From Pseudomonas triticifolii (GTDB lineage: Bacteria; Pseudomonadota; Gammaproteobacteria; Pseudomonadales; Pseudomonadaceae): a stretch of 64,000 nt of DNA. Location: NCBI RefSeq assembly GCF_014358015.1, contig NZ_JACONV010000002.1, positions 310,001 to 374,000 on the forward strand, in the 5' to 3' direction. A program made the translations under genes and the position numbers. The notes beneath the pieces are model-generated. The model worked only from the letters and a program-made list of their open reading frames with translations. It made no database searches and was not told where the DNA came from. Below, in pieces: positions 46,217-54,896 of the stretch. Within the stretch, counting starts at the first letter, position 1, and every line of letters begins with the position of its first letter.

Positions 46217-47164
46217 ATGACCGGTCTCTTTGAAAAGAAATGGAAGTGCTTCAAAAGGACGCTGACCTACGTCGGCTGGTCGCTGCTGTGGCTGTTGATC
46301 TGGGATATCGGCGTGACGATGGACTTCATGCTGGTGCAAGGCAGCGGCATCGACATTCCTCTGATGCCACTGACACTGCTGTGCTCGGCGCTGATCGTGC
46401 TGATCAGCTTTCGCAACTCCAGTGCCTACAATCGCTGGTGGGAAGCGCGCACGTTATGGGGCGCGATGGTCAACACCTCGCGCAGCTATGGTCGCCAGGT
46501 ATTGAGCCTGATCGACGGAGAAGGCGCACACCGCCACAACCCGGTAAAAACCATGCTTTTGCGTCGTCACGTGGCCTACCTGCGTGCGCTGCGGGCCCAT
46601 CTGAAAGGCGATGTCAGCGCGGCGCAACTTGGCGGGCTGATCCCTGAGTCTGAAATACAACGGGCGCTGAGCAGCAACAACGTTCCCAATGACATCCTCA
46701 ATGGCTCGGCGGGAATCCTTGCCGACGAGTTTGCCGAGGGCCGGCTGGACAGCATCCGCTTCACCCGGCTTGAAACCACCCTGCTCGACCTGTCCAACTG
46801 CCAGGGCGGCATGGAGCGCATTGCCAACACACCATTGCCCTACCCTTACGTGTATTTCCCGAGGCTGTTCAGTGCATTGTTCTGCGTGATCATGCCGCTG
46901 AGCATGGTGACCACCCTGGGCTGGTTCACCCCGCTGATCTCGACGGTGGTGGGTTGCCTGCTGTTGGCGATGGAGCGGATCGGCACCGACCTGCAGGCAC
47001 CGTTCGGCACCAGTCAGCACCGGATCCGCATGGATGACCTGTGCCAGAACATCGAGAAAAACCTGTGCTCGATGTACAACGAGCCCGTGAAGGGCCCGTT
47101 GCTGTCACCTGCGAACGTGGACACACGCTCGACACCTCATGCGTTTCACGCCGCAATGTCATGA
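46217..47164 (+). CDS. Bestrophin-family (UPF0187) anion channel-like protein
   Basis: A 315-aa inner-membrane protein of the bestrophin/RFP-TM family of pentameric chloride channels. Two N-terminal TM helices (about residues 18-40 and 48-70) carry SFRNSSAYNRWWEARTLWGA, a family signature. Two more near residues 210-250 carry PLPYPYVYFPRLFSALFCVI. ATG 46217 has GCAGGAG 7 nt upstream; an in-frame ATG at 46178 lacks this and is disfavoured. Its 3' end overlaps the convergent protease by 19 bp. Role here is unknown. Confidence 0.85.
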   Translation: MTGLFEKKWKCFKRTLTYVGWSLLWLLIWDIGVTMDFMLVQGSGIDIPLMPLTLLCSALIVLISFRNSSAYNRWWEARTLWGAMVNTSRSYGRQVLSLIDGEGAHRHNPVKTMLLRRHVAYLRALRAHLKGDVSAAQLGGLIPESEIQRALSSNNVPNDILNGSAGILADEFAEGRLDSIRFTRLETTLLDLSNCQGGMERIANTPLPYPYVYFPRLFSALFCVIMPLSMVTTLGWFTPLISTVVGCLLLAMERIGTDLQAPFGTSQHRIRMDDLCQNIEKNLCSMYNEPVKGPLLSPANVDTRSTPHAFHAAMS

Positions 47165-48753
47165 GACGTGAGCGTATCGACCCCGACCAGCTTGATCTCG
47201 AAGTCGGCGTGCAGGTCACCGTTAACGTTGCCGTACAACACATGATCGACGAAACGCAGCTGGCCTGCAGCGGTGAAATCGCCGCTGCCAATGAAGGTGA
47301 ACGCATCCAGCGCCTGGGTATCGGCATTGGCGTCCAGTTTGAGGAAGCTCAGCTTGTCACCTTCCTGGCTGCTGAAGTCAGTGATGACATCCCGCGCCTG
47401 GCCCTTGCCCATTTCCGCAACGCTGTTGAAGACGAAACGGTCAGCGCCTGAGCCGCCAATCAGGATGTCAGTGCCCAGGCCGCCCACCAGTTTGTCCCTG
47501 CCTGCACCGCCGTAGAGAATGTTGTTGGCGTCGTTGCCGGTCAACGTGTTGTCACGCTCGTTACCCACCACATTGAACGCGCCCTTGCCACGCACGTGGA
47601 CGTTTTCGAAGTTGGCCAGTTGCGCCGAGTTGAGGTCCAGGGTGATAGCGGTCTGCGAGAAGTTGTCGAAAGTGATCTTGAGCGAATCGACACCCTGATT
47701 GGCCTGCTCCTTGACCAGCCCCAGCTCGGCGACCTGATCGATCACGTAGGTGTCATTGCCCAGCCCGCCGATCATGGTGTCCACCCCACCGCGACCATCG
47801 AGTACGTTCGCCGCGTCGTTGCCGATCAGCGTGTCATTGAACGCCGAGCCGATGGCGTTTTCGATGGTCACGCCATAGGCGATGGCCAGGCCTGAATCCA
47901 TCACTGTCGGGCTGTCGGGTGTCACGTTGTAGTTGAGGAACGGCTTGCCGATGGTGCTGAACTCGCCCGGATTGAGGTTGATACTGACCGCAGCCGTCTG
48001 GTTGCTCGCGTCGATCGTGTCCTTGCCGCCTGCGTCCCAGATGGTCTCGAAAACCGACTGCCCAGGTGCCCATTTGTAGATGTCATTGCCGGTGTGATAC
48101 GACATGTTGGCACCGTACAGGTACTGCATGGTCAGGATATCCAGCAGCATCGGCGTCGTCGGTTTGAAGCTGTAATCGTTGGTGTAGCTCATGATGGTAT
48201 AGCGGGCGTCTTCGAACTTGGGGTCCAGCAGCACGTCGTTGTACTGCGAGCCTTCGAACGAATGCTTCAAGCCCAGCGCGTGGCCGATTTCATGAATGAA
48301 GGTCAGGTAATCCAGCGAGCCTTTTTCCACCTTGTCGACCTTCACGTCAGGTCCGATCCAGACGTCGCCAGACCTGGGCAAGGTGCCCGGAACATAGGCC
48401 TGGCCCATCTCCGTGCCCTTAAGACCATTGAACCCGCCAAATCGCAGATCACCGACCTGGGTGGCGGTATCTTCGACTTGTGTGAAGGTGATATTCGCCA
48501 CCGCACTCCACGCGGCCAGCGCACTCTGGGTGGCCGCAACCTGGGCTGCACTCAGCGAGAAAGCGTCACTCGGCTCCTGACTGCGACTGTAGTCACTGGT
48601 GTACACCGATTGATCGTTATGAAAACTGTAGGTCAGGTGGTTGCCTGACGGTCCGGCGGTCCAGTAAGGCCCGTACAGCAAACTCGTGACACGTTCGTCA
48701 GCGGGTTCTTCAGTCAGCAAATCAACGGGGGTCGAACCATCTGGGCTGGGCAT
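47146..48753 (-). CDS. Serralysin-type secreted metalloprotease with RTX repeats
   Basis: A 535-aa M10B-family zinc protease. The catalytic HEIGHALGLKH spans residues 154-164 (zinc ligands H154, H158, H164; base E155) and the Met-turn IMSY has M188. The C-terminal half has RTX nonapeptides (GNDAANVLDGRGGVDTMIGG, GGAGRDKLVGGLGTDILIGG) that bind calcium and guide type I secretion. The C-terminus ends HDIAA rather than the usual acidic-hydrophobic DxxV. No signal peptide and no adjacent ABC exporter or inhibitor gene, so export must use a system elsewhere. Start ATG 48753 follows no strong SD; an upstream ATG is less protein-like. Confidence 0.9.
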   Translation of the reverse strand: MPSPDGSTPVDLLTEEPADERVTSLLYGPYWTAGPSGNHLTYSFHNDQSVYTSDYSRSQEPSDAFSLSAAQVAATQSALAAWSAVANITFTQVEDTATQVGDLRFGGFNGLKGTEMGQAYVPGTLPRSGDVWIGPDVKVDKVEKGSLDYLTFIHEIGHALGLKHSFEGSQYNDVLLDPKFEDARYTIMSYTNDYSFKPTTPMLLDILTMQYLYGANMSYHTGNDIYKWAPGQSVFETIWDAGGKDTIDASNQTAAVSINLNPGEFSTIGKPFLNYNVTPDSPTVMDSGLAIAYGVTIENAIGSAFNDTLIGNDAANVLDGRGGVDTMIGGLGNDTYVIDQVAELGLVKEQANQGVDSLKITFDNFSQTAITLDLNSAQLANFENVHVRGKGAFNVVGNERDNTLTGNDANNILYGGAGRDKLVGGLGTDILIGGSGADRFVFNSVAEMGKGQARDVITDFSSQEGDKLSFLKLDANADTQALDAFTFIGSGDFTAAGQLRFVDHVLYGNVNGDLHADFEIKLVGVDTLTSHDIAA

Positions 48754-49219
48754 AAATAATCCTGCAATGGAAATAACGACAAAAAATCCACAACTACACA
48801 GCTGTAGAGACCTGTTAAAAGCACCATGACGCGACGGATACAACCTGGACACAATACGTTACAAAATGGCTATTGGCATGAAATGACTTGCGCGGTTTCG
48901 AAGATTTTTCATAGGTGGAACGAGCGTGCTTAGTCCGTGCTTACAGAAGCGCCTAGAGCCATTAACCTGTTGAAAGGAATGAAACTTTTAAATGATAAGT
49001 GTCATGTGGAAAAACCCTGAAAAGTTGAAAAACGGCTTATGACAACAGTGAGCGGCCAAGTAAGCCCTTTAAGCCGTAACAACAACCGGATCATCAAGCA
49101 CGCTCAACCGCAGCCGTGTCGACACAAGACACACGCGTGATCCGAGTCTGCAGGCCGGCTGAACGCTGTCTGAGTACCCGGCTCTAATCAGCAATTACGG
49201 ATCCTCAAGGAGAACCCCC
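48754..49219. other. 466-bp intergenic region upstream of the protease
   Basis: AT-richer DNA between the protease start (-) and the DUF2945 gene (+). Carries the promoter regions of both. No hrp box, no obvious palindromic operator and no open frame of interest was found. Confidence 0.55.
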
Positions 49220-49429
49220 ATGCCCACTTCATTCAAGGTTGGCGATGCCGTGCGCTGGAACTCGGAAGCTGGCGAAATACGCGGCAAGATCACCAAGGTG
49301 CATGTCAAGGACGTGGCGTTCATGGGCAAGCACCGGCCTGCGTCCAAAGACAGTCCCCAATACGAGGTCAAGAGCGACAAGACCGGGCACTTGGCCATGC
49401 ACCACGAAGATGCCCTGCACAAGGCCTGA
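49220..49429 (+). CDS. DUF2945 (Tudor-like) small protein
   Basis: A 69-aa basic protein of the DUF2945/hypervirulence-associated Tudor-domain family. It starts with FKVGDAVRWNSEAGEIRGKI, the family's SH3-like beta-barrel opening, and ends YEVKSDKTGHLAMHHEDAL. Cytoplasmic; function is not established. A strong AAGGAG lies 8 nt before ATG 49220. It stands alone, divergent from the protease. Confidence 0.85.
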   Translation: MPTSFKVGDAVRWNSEAGEIRGKITKVHVKDVAFMGKHRPASKDSPQYEVKSDKTGHLAMHHEDALHKA

Positions 49430-49437
49430 AGCCGGAT

Positions 49438-50370
49438 TCAGAACACGAACCCGTGACCCAGCTCGCTCTCCATCCATTCCAGAAAGCGCCTGACTCTGGG
49501 AAAGCTGGAGTGGGCCTTGGGAAACACCAGGTGGTGTGCAGCCACCGGCGAACTCAACAGGTGCGGTACAACTTCCCGCAACGCGCCGCTGTGCAGGTAT
49601 TTCTGTGCCAGCAGTGTGCTTTCCAGCGCAAAGCCCAGGCCATGGCTGGCCGCTTCCAGCGTCATATAGGAGCGATCAAAGCTCAACGCGTAGGGTTTTT
49701 CCGGCCGCGCCAGGCCATGCTGGGCAAACAGCTCGGGCCACTTCAGCAGCGTGGCTTCGGACAAAATAAGTTCGCCTTTGAGCAGGTCTGCCGGGCTGTT
49801 GACCGGGTACCGTTCCAGCAGCTTGGGTGACGCCAGCACCGCGAAGTTTTCGTGACGCACGGTACGCACTTCATAGCTCGGCCAGTTGGGTCGGCCGTGG
49901 CGGATATCGACATCGATCTTGTCACGACTGAAGTGCAACGACTCATAGGAACATGACAGGTTGATCTGAATATCCGGGTGGCTGATACGAAAGGCTTCCA
50001 GACGCGGCATCAGCCACAGCAGCCCGAAACTGGGTGACGAATGCAGGCGCAGGCAATCGAGGCTGACGTCGCTGGCGGCACGCTCGGTGGCCACGGCCAG
50101 GCTGTGCAACAGGCCGGAAACCTCTTTCAGGTACTGCTCGCCTACCGGTGTCAGCGTGACCCCGCGAGCTGCACGCACGAACAGTTGCCGGCCAATCATC
50201 GCCTCCAGCCTGGCCAGTTGATGGCTGACCGCCGACGGCGTCAGATCCAGCACTTCGGCGGCGCGCGCCAGGTTGCCGAAACGTGCCGTTTGCTCGAAGG
50301 CCTGAATGGCTTTCAAGGGTGGCAGGTTGGAGGGTGCATTGTCGTCGGCCCGCATAAGCCTCCCAGGCAT
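49438..50370 (-). CDS. LysR-family transcriptional regulator (GcvA-like)
   Basis: A 310-aa LTTR. The N-terminal winged HTH (about residues 20-75) contains IQAFEQTARFGNLARAAEVL and LTPSAVSHQLARLEAMIGRQ. The C-terminal periplasmic-binding-like effector domain follows. Divergent from the SDR-MFS-transketolase operon with a 172-bp shared intergenic space, the classical LTTR arrangement, so it probably controls that operon. Start ATG 50370; 50355 is an alternative. Confidence 0.9.
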   Translation of the reverse strand: MPGRLMRADDNAPSNLPPLKAIQAFEQTARFGNLARAAEVLDLTPSAVSHQLARLEAMIGRQLFVRAARGVTLTPVGEQYLKEVSGLLHSLAVATERAASDVSLDCLRLHSSPSFGLLWLMPRLEAFRISHPDIQINLSCSYESLHFSRDKIDVDIRHGRPNWPSYEVRTVRHENFAVLASPKLLERYPVNSPADLLKGELILSEATLLKWPELFAQHGLARPEKPYALSFDRSYMTLEAASHGLGFALESTLLAQKYLHSGALREVVPHLLSSPVAAHHLVFPKAHSSFPRVRRFLEWMESELGHGFVF

Positions 50371-50542
50371 CAGGAAAATTGAGTTCTTCCCATTCAAGCA
50401 CTGCCTGACGGCCCTGACGAGAGGTGAATTTTTTTCATCGACCAGTGATGTTTGCGTTATTGCTCGCCAGCAGCCCCCGGACCACTCTGAGCCCATCGAT
50501 CACTTGAATCGACGCCATAACAATAATCAGAGGACTCCCCTC

Positions 50543-51292
50543 ATGCTGCTTCAAGGCAAAATCGCAATCATCACCGGTGCCGCTTCTGCCCGTGGCATCG
50601 GTCGTGCCACCGCTGTCACGTTCGCGCAACACGGCGCACGCGTGGTGATACTCGACCTCGATGAATCCGCCGCACGCGACGCTGCCGCCGCGCTGGGCGA
50701 AGGCCATCTGGGCCTGGCCGCCAACGTGGCCGATGAATCCCAGGTCAAACAGGCCGTTGCCAGGATCATCGAACACTTCGGCCGCATCGACGTGCTGGTC
50801 AACAACGCTGGCATCACCCAACCCATCAAGACACTGGACATCCGTCCGGGCGATTACGACAAGGTGCTGGACGTCAGTCTGCGCGGCACGCTGTTGATGT
50901 CGCAGGCCGTCATTCCGGGCATGCGGGCGCAAGGCTCGGGCAGCATCGTGTGCATGTCGTCGGTCTCGGCGCAGCGTGGCGGCGGCATCTTCGGCGGCCC
51001 ACACTACAGCGCAGCGAAAGCGGGCGTGCTTGGGCTGGGCAAGGCCATGGCACGGGAGTTCGGACCGGACCAGATTCGTATCAATTCCATCGCGCCGGGT
51101 CTGATTCATACCGACATCACCGGCGGGTTGATGCAGGACGAGCGACGCCACGCGATCATCGAAGGCATTCCGCTGGGTCGCCTGGGCGCGGCGCAGGACG
51201 TGGCCAATGCGGCACTGTTTCTGGCCAGTGACCTGTCCTCGTACCTGACCGGCGTTACGCTGGATGTGAACGGCGGCATGTTGATTCACTGA
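50543..51292 (+). CDS. Short-chain dehydrogenase/reductase
   Basis: A 249-aa classical SDR oxidoreductase. The NAD(P) motif TGAASARGIGR is at residues 11-21 (TGxxxGxG) and D-x-D-E near 36 suggests NAD preference. NNAG is near 88, catalytic Ser in SSVSAQ near 141 and YxxxK as YSAAK near 155-159. First gene of the LysR-linked operon. Substrate unknown; sugar or polyol oxidation is likely from the transketolase and MFS neighbours. Confidence 0.9.
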   Translation: MLLQGKIAIITGAASARGIGRATAVTFAQHGARVVILDLDESAARDAAAALGEGHLGLAANVADESQVKQAVARIIEHFGRIDVLVNNAGITQPIKTLDIRPGDYDKVLDVSLRGTLLMSQAVIPGMRAQGSGSIVCMSSVSAQRGGGIFGGPHYSAAKAGVLGLGKAMAREFGPDQIRINSIAPGLIHTDITGGLMQDERRHAIIEGIPLGRLGAAQDVANAALFLASDLSSYLTGVTLDVNGGMLIH

Positions 51293-51401
51293 TCGCCATC
51301 CGCGGGCTGACCCACGCCTGTAACGCCCGCATTTGTTCTGGATCGACGACGTGCCAGGCTGGTTTGCCTGGCGGTCTATAAAAACAAGAGATCAGACCAT
51401 C

Positions 51402-52703
51402 ATGATAACCACCATGCCCCTCGATGCGGCTTCGACCGCCCGTGCCAACGCCTACCGCAAGACTGCCTGGCGGCTGATGCCGTTCCTGATGCTGTGCTAC
51501 CTGTGCGCTTATCTGGACCGGGTCAATGTCGGCTTTGCCAAGCTGACCATGATGAACGACCTGGCCTTCAGCGAAGCCGTCTACGGCCTCGGTGCCGGTA
51601 TGTTCTTCATCGGCTATTTCCTCTGTGAAGTGCCCAGCAACCTGATCCTGCATCGCGTCGGCGCACGGCGCTGGATCGCCCGCATCATGATCTCCTGGGG
51701 CATCATTTCCGCCCTGTTCGCGTTCGTTGAAACCGCTTGGCAGTTCTACGGCCTGCGCTTTCTGCTCGGGGTGGCCGAAGCCGGTCTGGCACCGGGCCTG
51801 CTGCTTTACCTGACTTACTGGTTCCCCTCCTATCGACGTGCCCGCATGACGGTACTGTGGTTCGTCGCCATTCCGTTGTCCGGGATGATCGGCGGGCCAC
51901 TGTCGGGCTACATCATGGCCACATTCGCAGGCTTTCATGGCTGGGCGGGCTGGCAGTGGATGTTCGTCATCGAGGCCATTCCCACAGTGATCGTCGGGCT
52001 GATGGTGCTGGCTTACCTGAAGGACGGCGTGCATCAGGCGACCTGGCTCACCGATGATGAAAAAGAGCTGATCACACAGGAGCTGGCCGAAGACAACAGC
52101 CAGAAGGTCGTGCACGCCTCGGTCGGTGAGTTCATCCGCGACCGGCGTTTGTGGCTGCTGGCCTGCATCTACTTCTGCGTGGTCATGGGTCAGTACGCAA
52201 TCACCTTCTGGCTGCCGACACTGATCCGCAACGCCGGGCTGGCCGATCCGCTGCACATCGGGCTGATGACCAGCGTGCCGTACCTGTGCGCCATCGTCGC
52301 CATGCTGTTGATGGGCCGCAGCGGCGACAAGCATCGCGAACGCCGCTGGCACCTTGTCATCCCGATGATTGCCGGTGCGCTGGGCCTGAGCCTGGCAGCC
52401 GTCTTCGGCAACAGCCTGCTGCTCTCGGTGCTGAGCCTGTGCCTGGCCGCAGCTGGCGTGCTCTCTGCCTCGTCTCTGTTCTGGATGCTGCCCACCACCC
52501 TGCTCGGCGGCGTGTCCGCAGCGGCAGGCATTGCGGGCATCAACAGCTTCGCCAACCTGGCGGGCTTCTGCTCGCCCTACCTGATCGGCTGGATCACGAC
52601 CACGACCGGCTCCAGCGCCATCGGCATGTACCTGATCACCGGCGTGCTGTTCATCGGCGCGTTTCTGGTCCTGCGCATTCCCGCTGCCTCGGTCAATCGT
52701 TGA
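51402..52703 (+). CDS. MFS transporter (ACS-like, anion:cation symporter)
   Basis: A 433-aa, 12-TM major facilitator. N-terminal motif YLDRVNVGFAKLTMMNDLAF (residues about 35-55) is the signature of the ACS family (tartrate, hexuronate, phthalate importers). Cytoplasmic loop RSGDKHRERRW lies before TM7-8. It sits in the operon between the SDR and transketolase genes, so uptake of a sugar-acid or polyol substrate is inferred. Confidence 0.88.
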   Translation: MITTMPLDAASTARANAYRKTAWRLMPFLMLCYLCAYLDRVNVGFAKLTMMNDLAFSEAVYGLGAGMFFIGYFLCEVPSNLILHRVGARRWIARIMISWGIISALFAFVETAWQFYGLRFLLGVAEAGLAPGLLLYLTYWFPSYRRARMTVLWFVAIPLSGMIGGPLSGYIMATFAGFHGWAGWQWMFVIEAIPTVIVGLMVLAYLKDGVHQATWLTDDEKELITQELAEDNSQKVVHASVGEFIRDRRLWLLACIYFCVVMGQYAITFWLPTLIRNAGLADPLHIGLMTSVPYLCAIVAMLLMGRSGDKHRERRWHLVIPMIAGALGLSLAAVFGNSLLLSVLSLCLAAAGVLSASSLFWMLPTTLLGGVSAAAGIAGINSFANLAGFCSPYLIGWITTTTGSSAIGMYLITGVLFIGAFLVLRIPAASVNR

Positions 52704-52721
52704 ATCATCGGAGTCATCACC

Positions 52722-53570
52722 ATGACAACCCAAGCGTTATCTGCCTCGTCCACGTCGCTGGCACAGCGTGCCCACAACATTCGTCGCCATGCCTTGCGTA
52801 TGGGCCAGGTTCAAGGCCAGGGCTATGTCGGCCAGGCACTGGGGGCGGCCGACCTTCTGGCGGTGTCCTACTTCCACGCCTTGAACTACAAACCCGAGGA
52901 CCCGGAGTGGGGGCCGCGTGACCGGTTTTATCTGTCGATCGGTCACTACGCCATTGCCCTGTACGCCGCCTTGATCGAGGCTGAAATCATTCCGCTGGAC
53001 GAGCTTGAAACCTACGGCTCGGACGACAGCCGCCTGCCCATGTCAGGAATGGCCGCCTACACGCCGGGCATGGAAATCACAGGTGGCTCGCTCGGCCACG
53101 GGCTTGGCATCGCCGTCGGCGCATGCCTGGGGTTGAAGCGCAAACACTCGGCCTCCTTCGTTTACAACCTGCTGTCGGACGGCGAGCTGAACGAGGGGTC
53201 GACCTGGGAAGCGGCGATGTCGGCATCCCACTGGAAGCTGGACAACCTCATCGCGATCATCGACGTGAACAACCAGCAGGCCGACGGTCATTCGAGTGAG
53301 GTGCTGGCCTTCGAGCCCATCGTGGATCGCTGGCAGGCCTTTGGCTGGTTCACGCAACGGGTCGACGGCAACGACCTGCCTGCGCTGGTCGCTGCCTTCG
53401 ATGCCGCCCGCCAGCATCCGGGCGCACAGCCTCGGGTGATCATCTGCGACACGAAAATGGGCAAAGGCGTGCCCTTTCTGGAAACCCGCGAAAAGACTCA
53501 TTTCATCCGTGTCGATGAACACGAGTGGGACCTTGCACTGAACAACCTCGACGAAGGGCAAACCGTATGA
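52722..53570 (+). CDS. Transketolase, N-terminal subunit
   Basis: A 282-aa half-transketolase carrying the thiamine-diphosphate-binding part: GQGYVGQALGAADLLAVSYF, GSLGHGLGIAVGACLG and the TPP/Mg site LLSDGELNEGSTWEAA with DVNNQQADG. It pairs with the following gene to give a complete enzyme. Split transketolases transfer ketol or dihydroxyacetyl units in sugar catabolism. The stop overlaps the next start. Confidence 0.9.
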   Translation: MTTQALSASSTSLAQRAHNIRRHALRMGQVQGQGYVGQALGAADLLAVSYFHALNYKPEDPEWGPRDRFYLSIGHYAIALYAALIEAEIIPLDELETYGSDDSRLPMSGMAAYTPGMEITGGSLGHGLGIAVGACLGLKRKHSASFVYNLLSDGELNEGSTWEAAMSASHWKLDNLIAIIDVNNQQADGHSSEVLAFEPIVDRWQAFGWFTQRVDGNDLPALVAAFDAARQHPGAQPRVIICDTKMGKGVPFLETREKTHFIRVDEHEWDLALNNLDEGQTV

Positions 53571-54586
53571 GCACTGCCAACCAGAACCCTGTGGCGGCAC
53601 CTGCCGTGAAGAAAAAGCTCACCACCTCGGCGATGATCGCCTCGATTGCTTCCGAAGGTCAGGCCACCCGATCGGCACCGTTTGGCCATGCGCTGGCGGC
53701 ACTGGCCGATCAGCGTTCGGACATCGTCGGGCTGTCGGCCGATCTGTCCAAGTACACCGACCTGCACATCTTCGCCAAAGCGCATCCCGAACGTTTCTAC
53801 CAGATGGGCATGGCTGAGCAGTTGCTGATGAGCGCCGCGGCCGGGATGGCCCGGGAGGGCTGTGTGCCGTTCGCGACCACCTATGCGGTGTTCGCCTCGC
53901 GCCGTGCCTATGACTTCATCTGCATGGCCATTGCCGAGGAAAACCTCAACGTCAAGATCGTCTGCGGCCTGCCCGGCTTGACCACCGGCTACGGCCCCAG
54001 TCATCAGGCCACGGACGACCTCGCAATCTTTCGCGCCATGCCCAACCTGATGATTGTCGACCCGTGCGATGCATTGGAGATCGAGCAGGCCGTACCGGCC
54101 ATCGCGGCACACCAGGGACCGGTGTACATGCGCCTGTTGCGTGGCAATGTTCCGCTGGTACTGGACGAGTACGGCTATCAGTTCGAGATCGGCAAGGCCA
54201 AGACCCTGCGCACCGGCAATGACGTGCTGATCATTTCCACCGGCCTGATGACCATGCGCGCGCTGGAAGCCGCCAAGGAACTTCAGGCCGATGGCGTGGA
54301 TGTCGCGGTGCTGCATGTGCCGACCATCAAGCCGCTGGACGAACAGGCCATCCTCGCCGAAGCCAGAAAAACGGGACGGCTGGTGGTGACGGCGGAAAAC
54401 CACTCGATCATCGGCGGGCTGGGCGAAGCGGTTGCCACGGTGCTGCTGCGCAATGGCGTCACGCCGACATTCAGGCAGATTGCGCTACCGGATGCGTTTC
54501 TCGACGCAGGCGCCTTGCCGACGCTGCACGATCGCTACGGCATTTCCACGCCGGCGGTGTGCGCACAGATCAAGGCCTGGTTGTAG
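53567..54586 (+). CDS. Transketolase, C-terminal subunit
   Basis: A 339-aa partner of the preceding subunit. The pyrimidine-binding domain contains MGMAEQLLMSAAAGMAREG (the conserved Glu for TPP activation) and the C-terminal transketolase domain ends with VTAENHSIIGGLGEAVATVL. The ATG overlaps the preceding TGA (ATGA). Last gene of the LysR-linked operon, followed by REP sequences. Confidence 0.9.
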   Translation: MSTANQNPVAAPAVKKKLTTSAMIASIASEGQATRSAPFGHALAALADQRSDIVGLSADLSKYTDLHIFAKAHPERFYQMGMAEQLLMSAAAGMAREGCVPFATTYAVFASRRAYDFICMAIAEENLNVKIVCGLPGLTTGYGPSHQATDDLAIFRAMPNLMIVDPCDALEIEQAVPAIAAHQGPVYMRLLRGNVPLVLDEYGYQFEIGKAKTLRTGNDVLIISTGLMTMRALEAAKELQADGVDVAVLHVPTIKPLDEQAILAEARKTGRLVVTAENHSIIGGLGEAVATVLLRNGVTPTFRQIALPDAFLDAGALPTLHDRYGISTPAVCAQIKAWL

Positions 54587-54715
54587 CGGTCGGATAGTTA
54601 AGAGGCGCTGATATCCGCTTCTGCCCGCAGGGCGTGCTGCCGGCTCCTGCCAGATCGCCAGCAAGCCGCCTCTTATAAGACAACCCATAAGTCACTGAAG
54701 AAACGCTATTTTTCT

Positions 54716-54803
54716 GTGGGAGGCGGCATGCCGGCGATGAACAACGATGCGTTTTTTCTGATATACCGCGTCATCGTTCATCGCGGGCAAGCCCCCTCCC
54801 ACA
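54716..54803. repeat. Inverted REP pair (REPIN-like)
   Basis: GTGGGAGGCGGCATGCCGGC near 54716 and its inverted, mutated counterpart (GCGGGCAAGCCCCCTCCCAC, ending near 54802) flank about 45 bp. A further degenerate copy (GCAAGCCGCCTC) lies at 54661-54673. They lie in the 310-bp gap after the transketolase operon; no gene is evident. Confidence 0.8.
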
Positions 54804-54896
54804 GTCCGGTGTTTGCCACGTGACAGCGCTAAAACCAAGACATGGTGAAGCCTCCCACAATCCAGTGTTTGCTGCGCTTTTTGATGAGACTGAACG

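Noticed and set aside
46100..49220. HrpL control of the bestrophin-like and protease genes
   Set aside because: No GGAACY-N15/16-CCACNNA pattern was found upstream of either gene.
51255..52733. A 492-codon minus-strand open frame inside the MFS gene
   Set aside because: Antisense shadow of a clear 12-TM transporter; His/Gln/Asp-rich composition.
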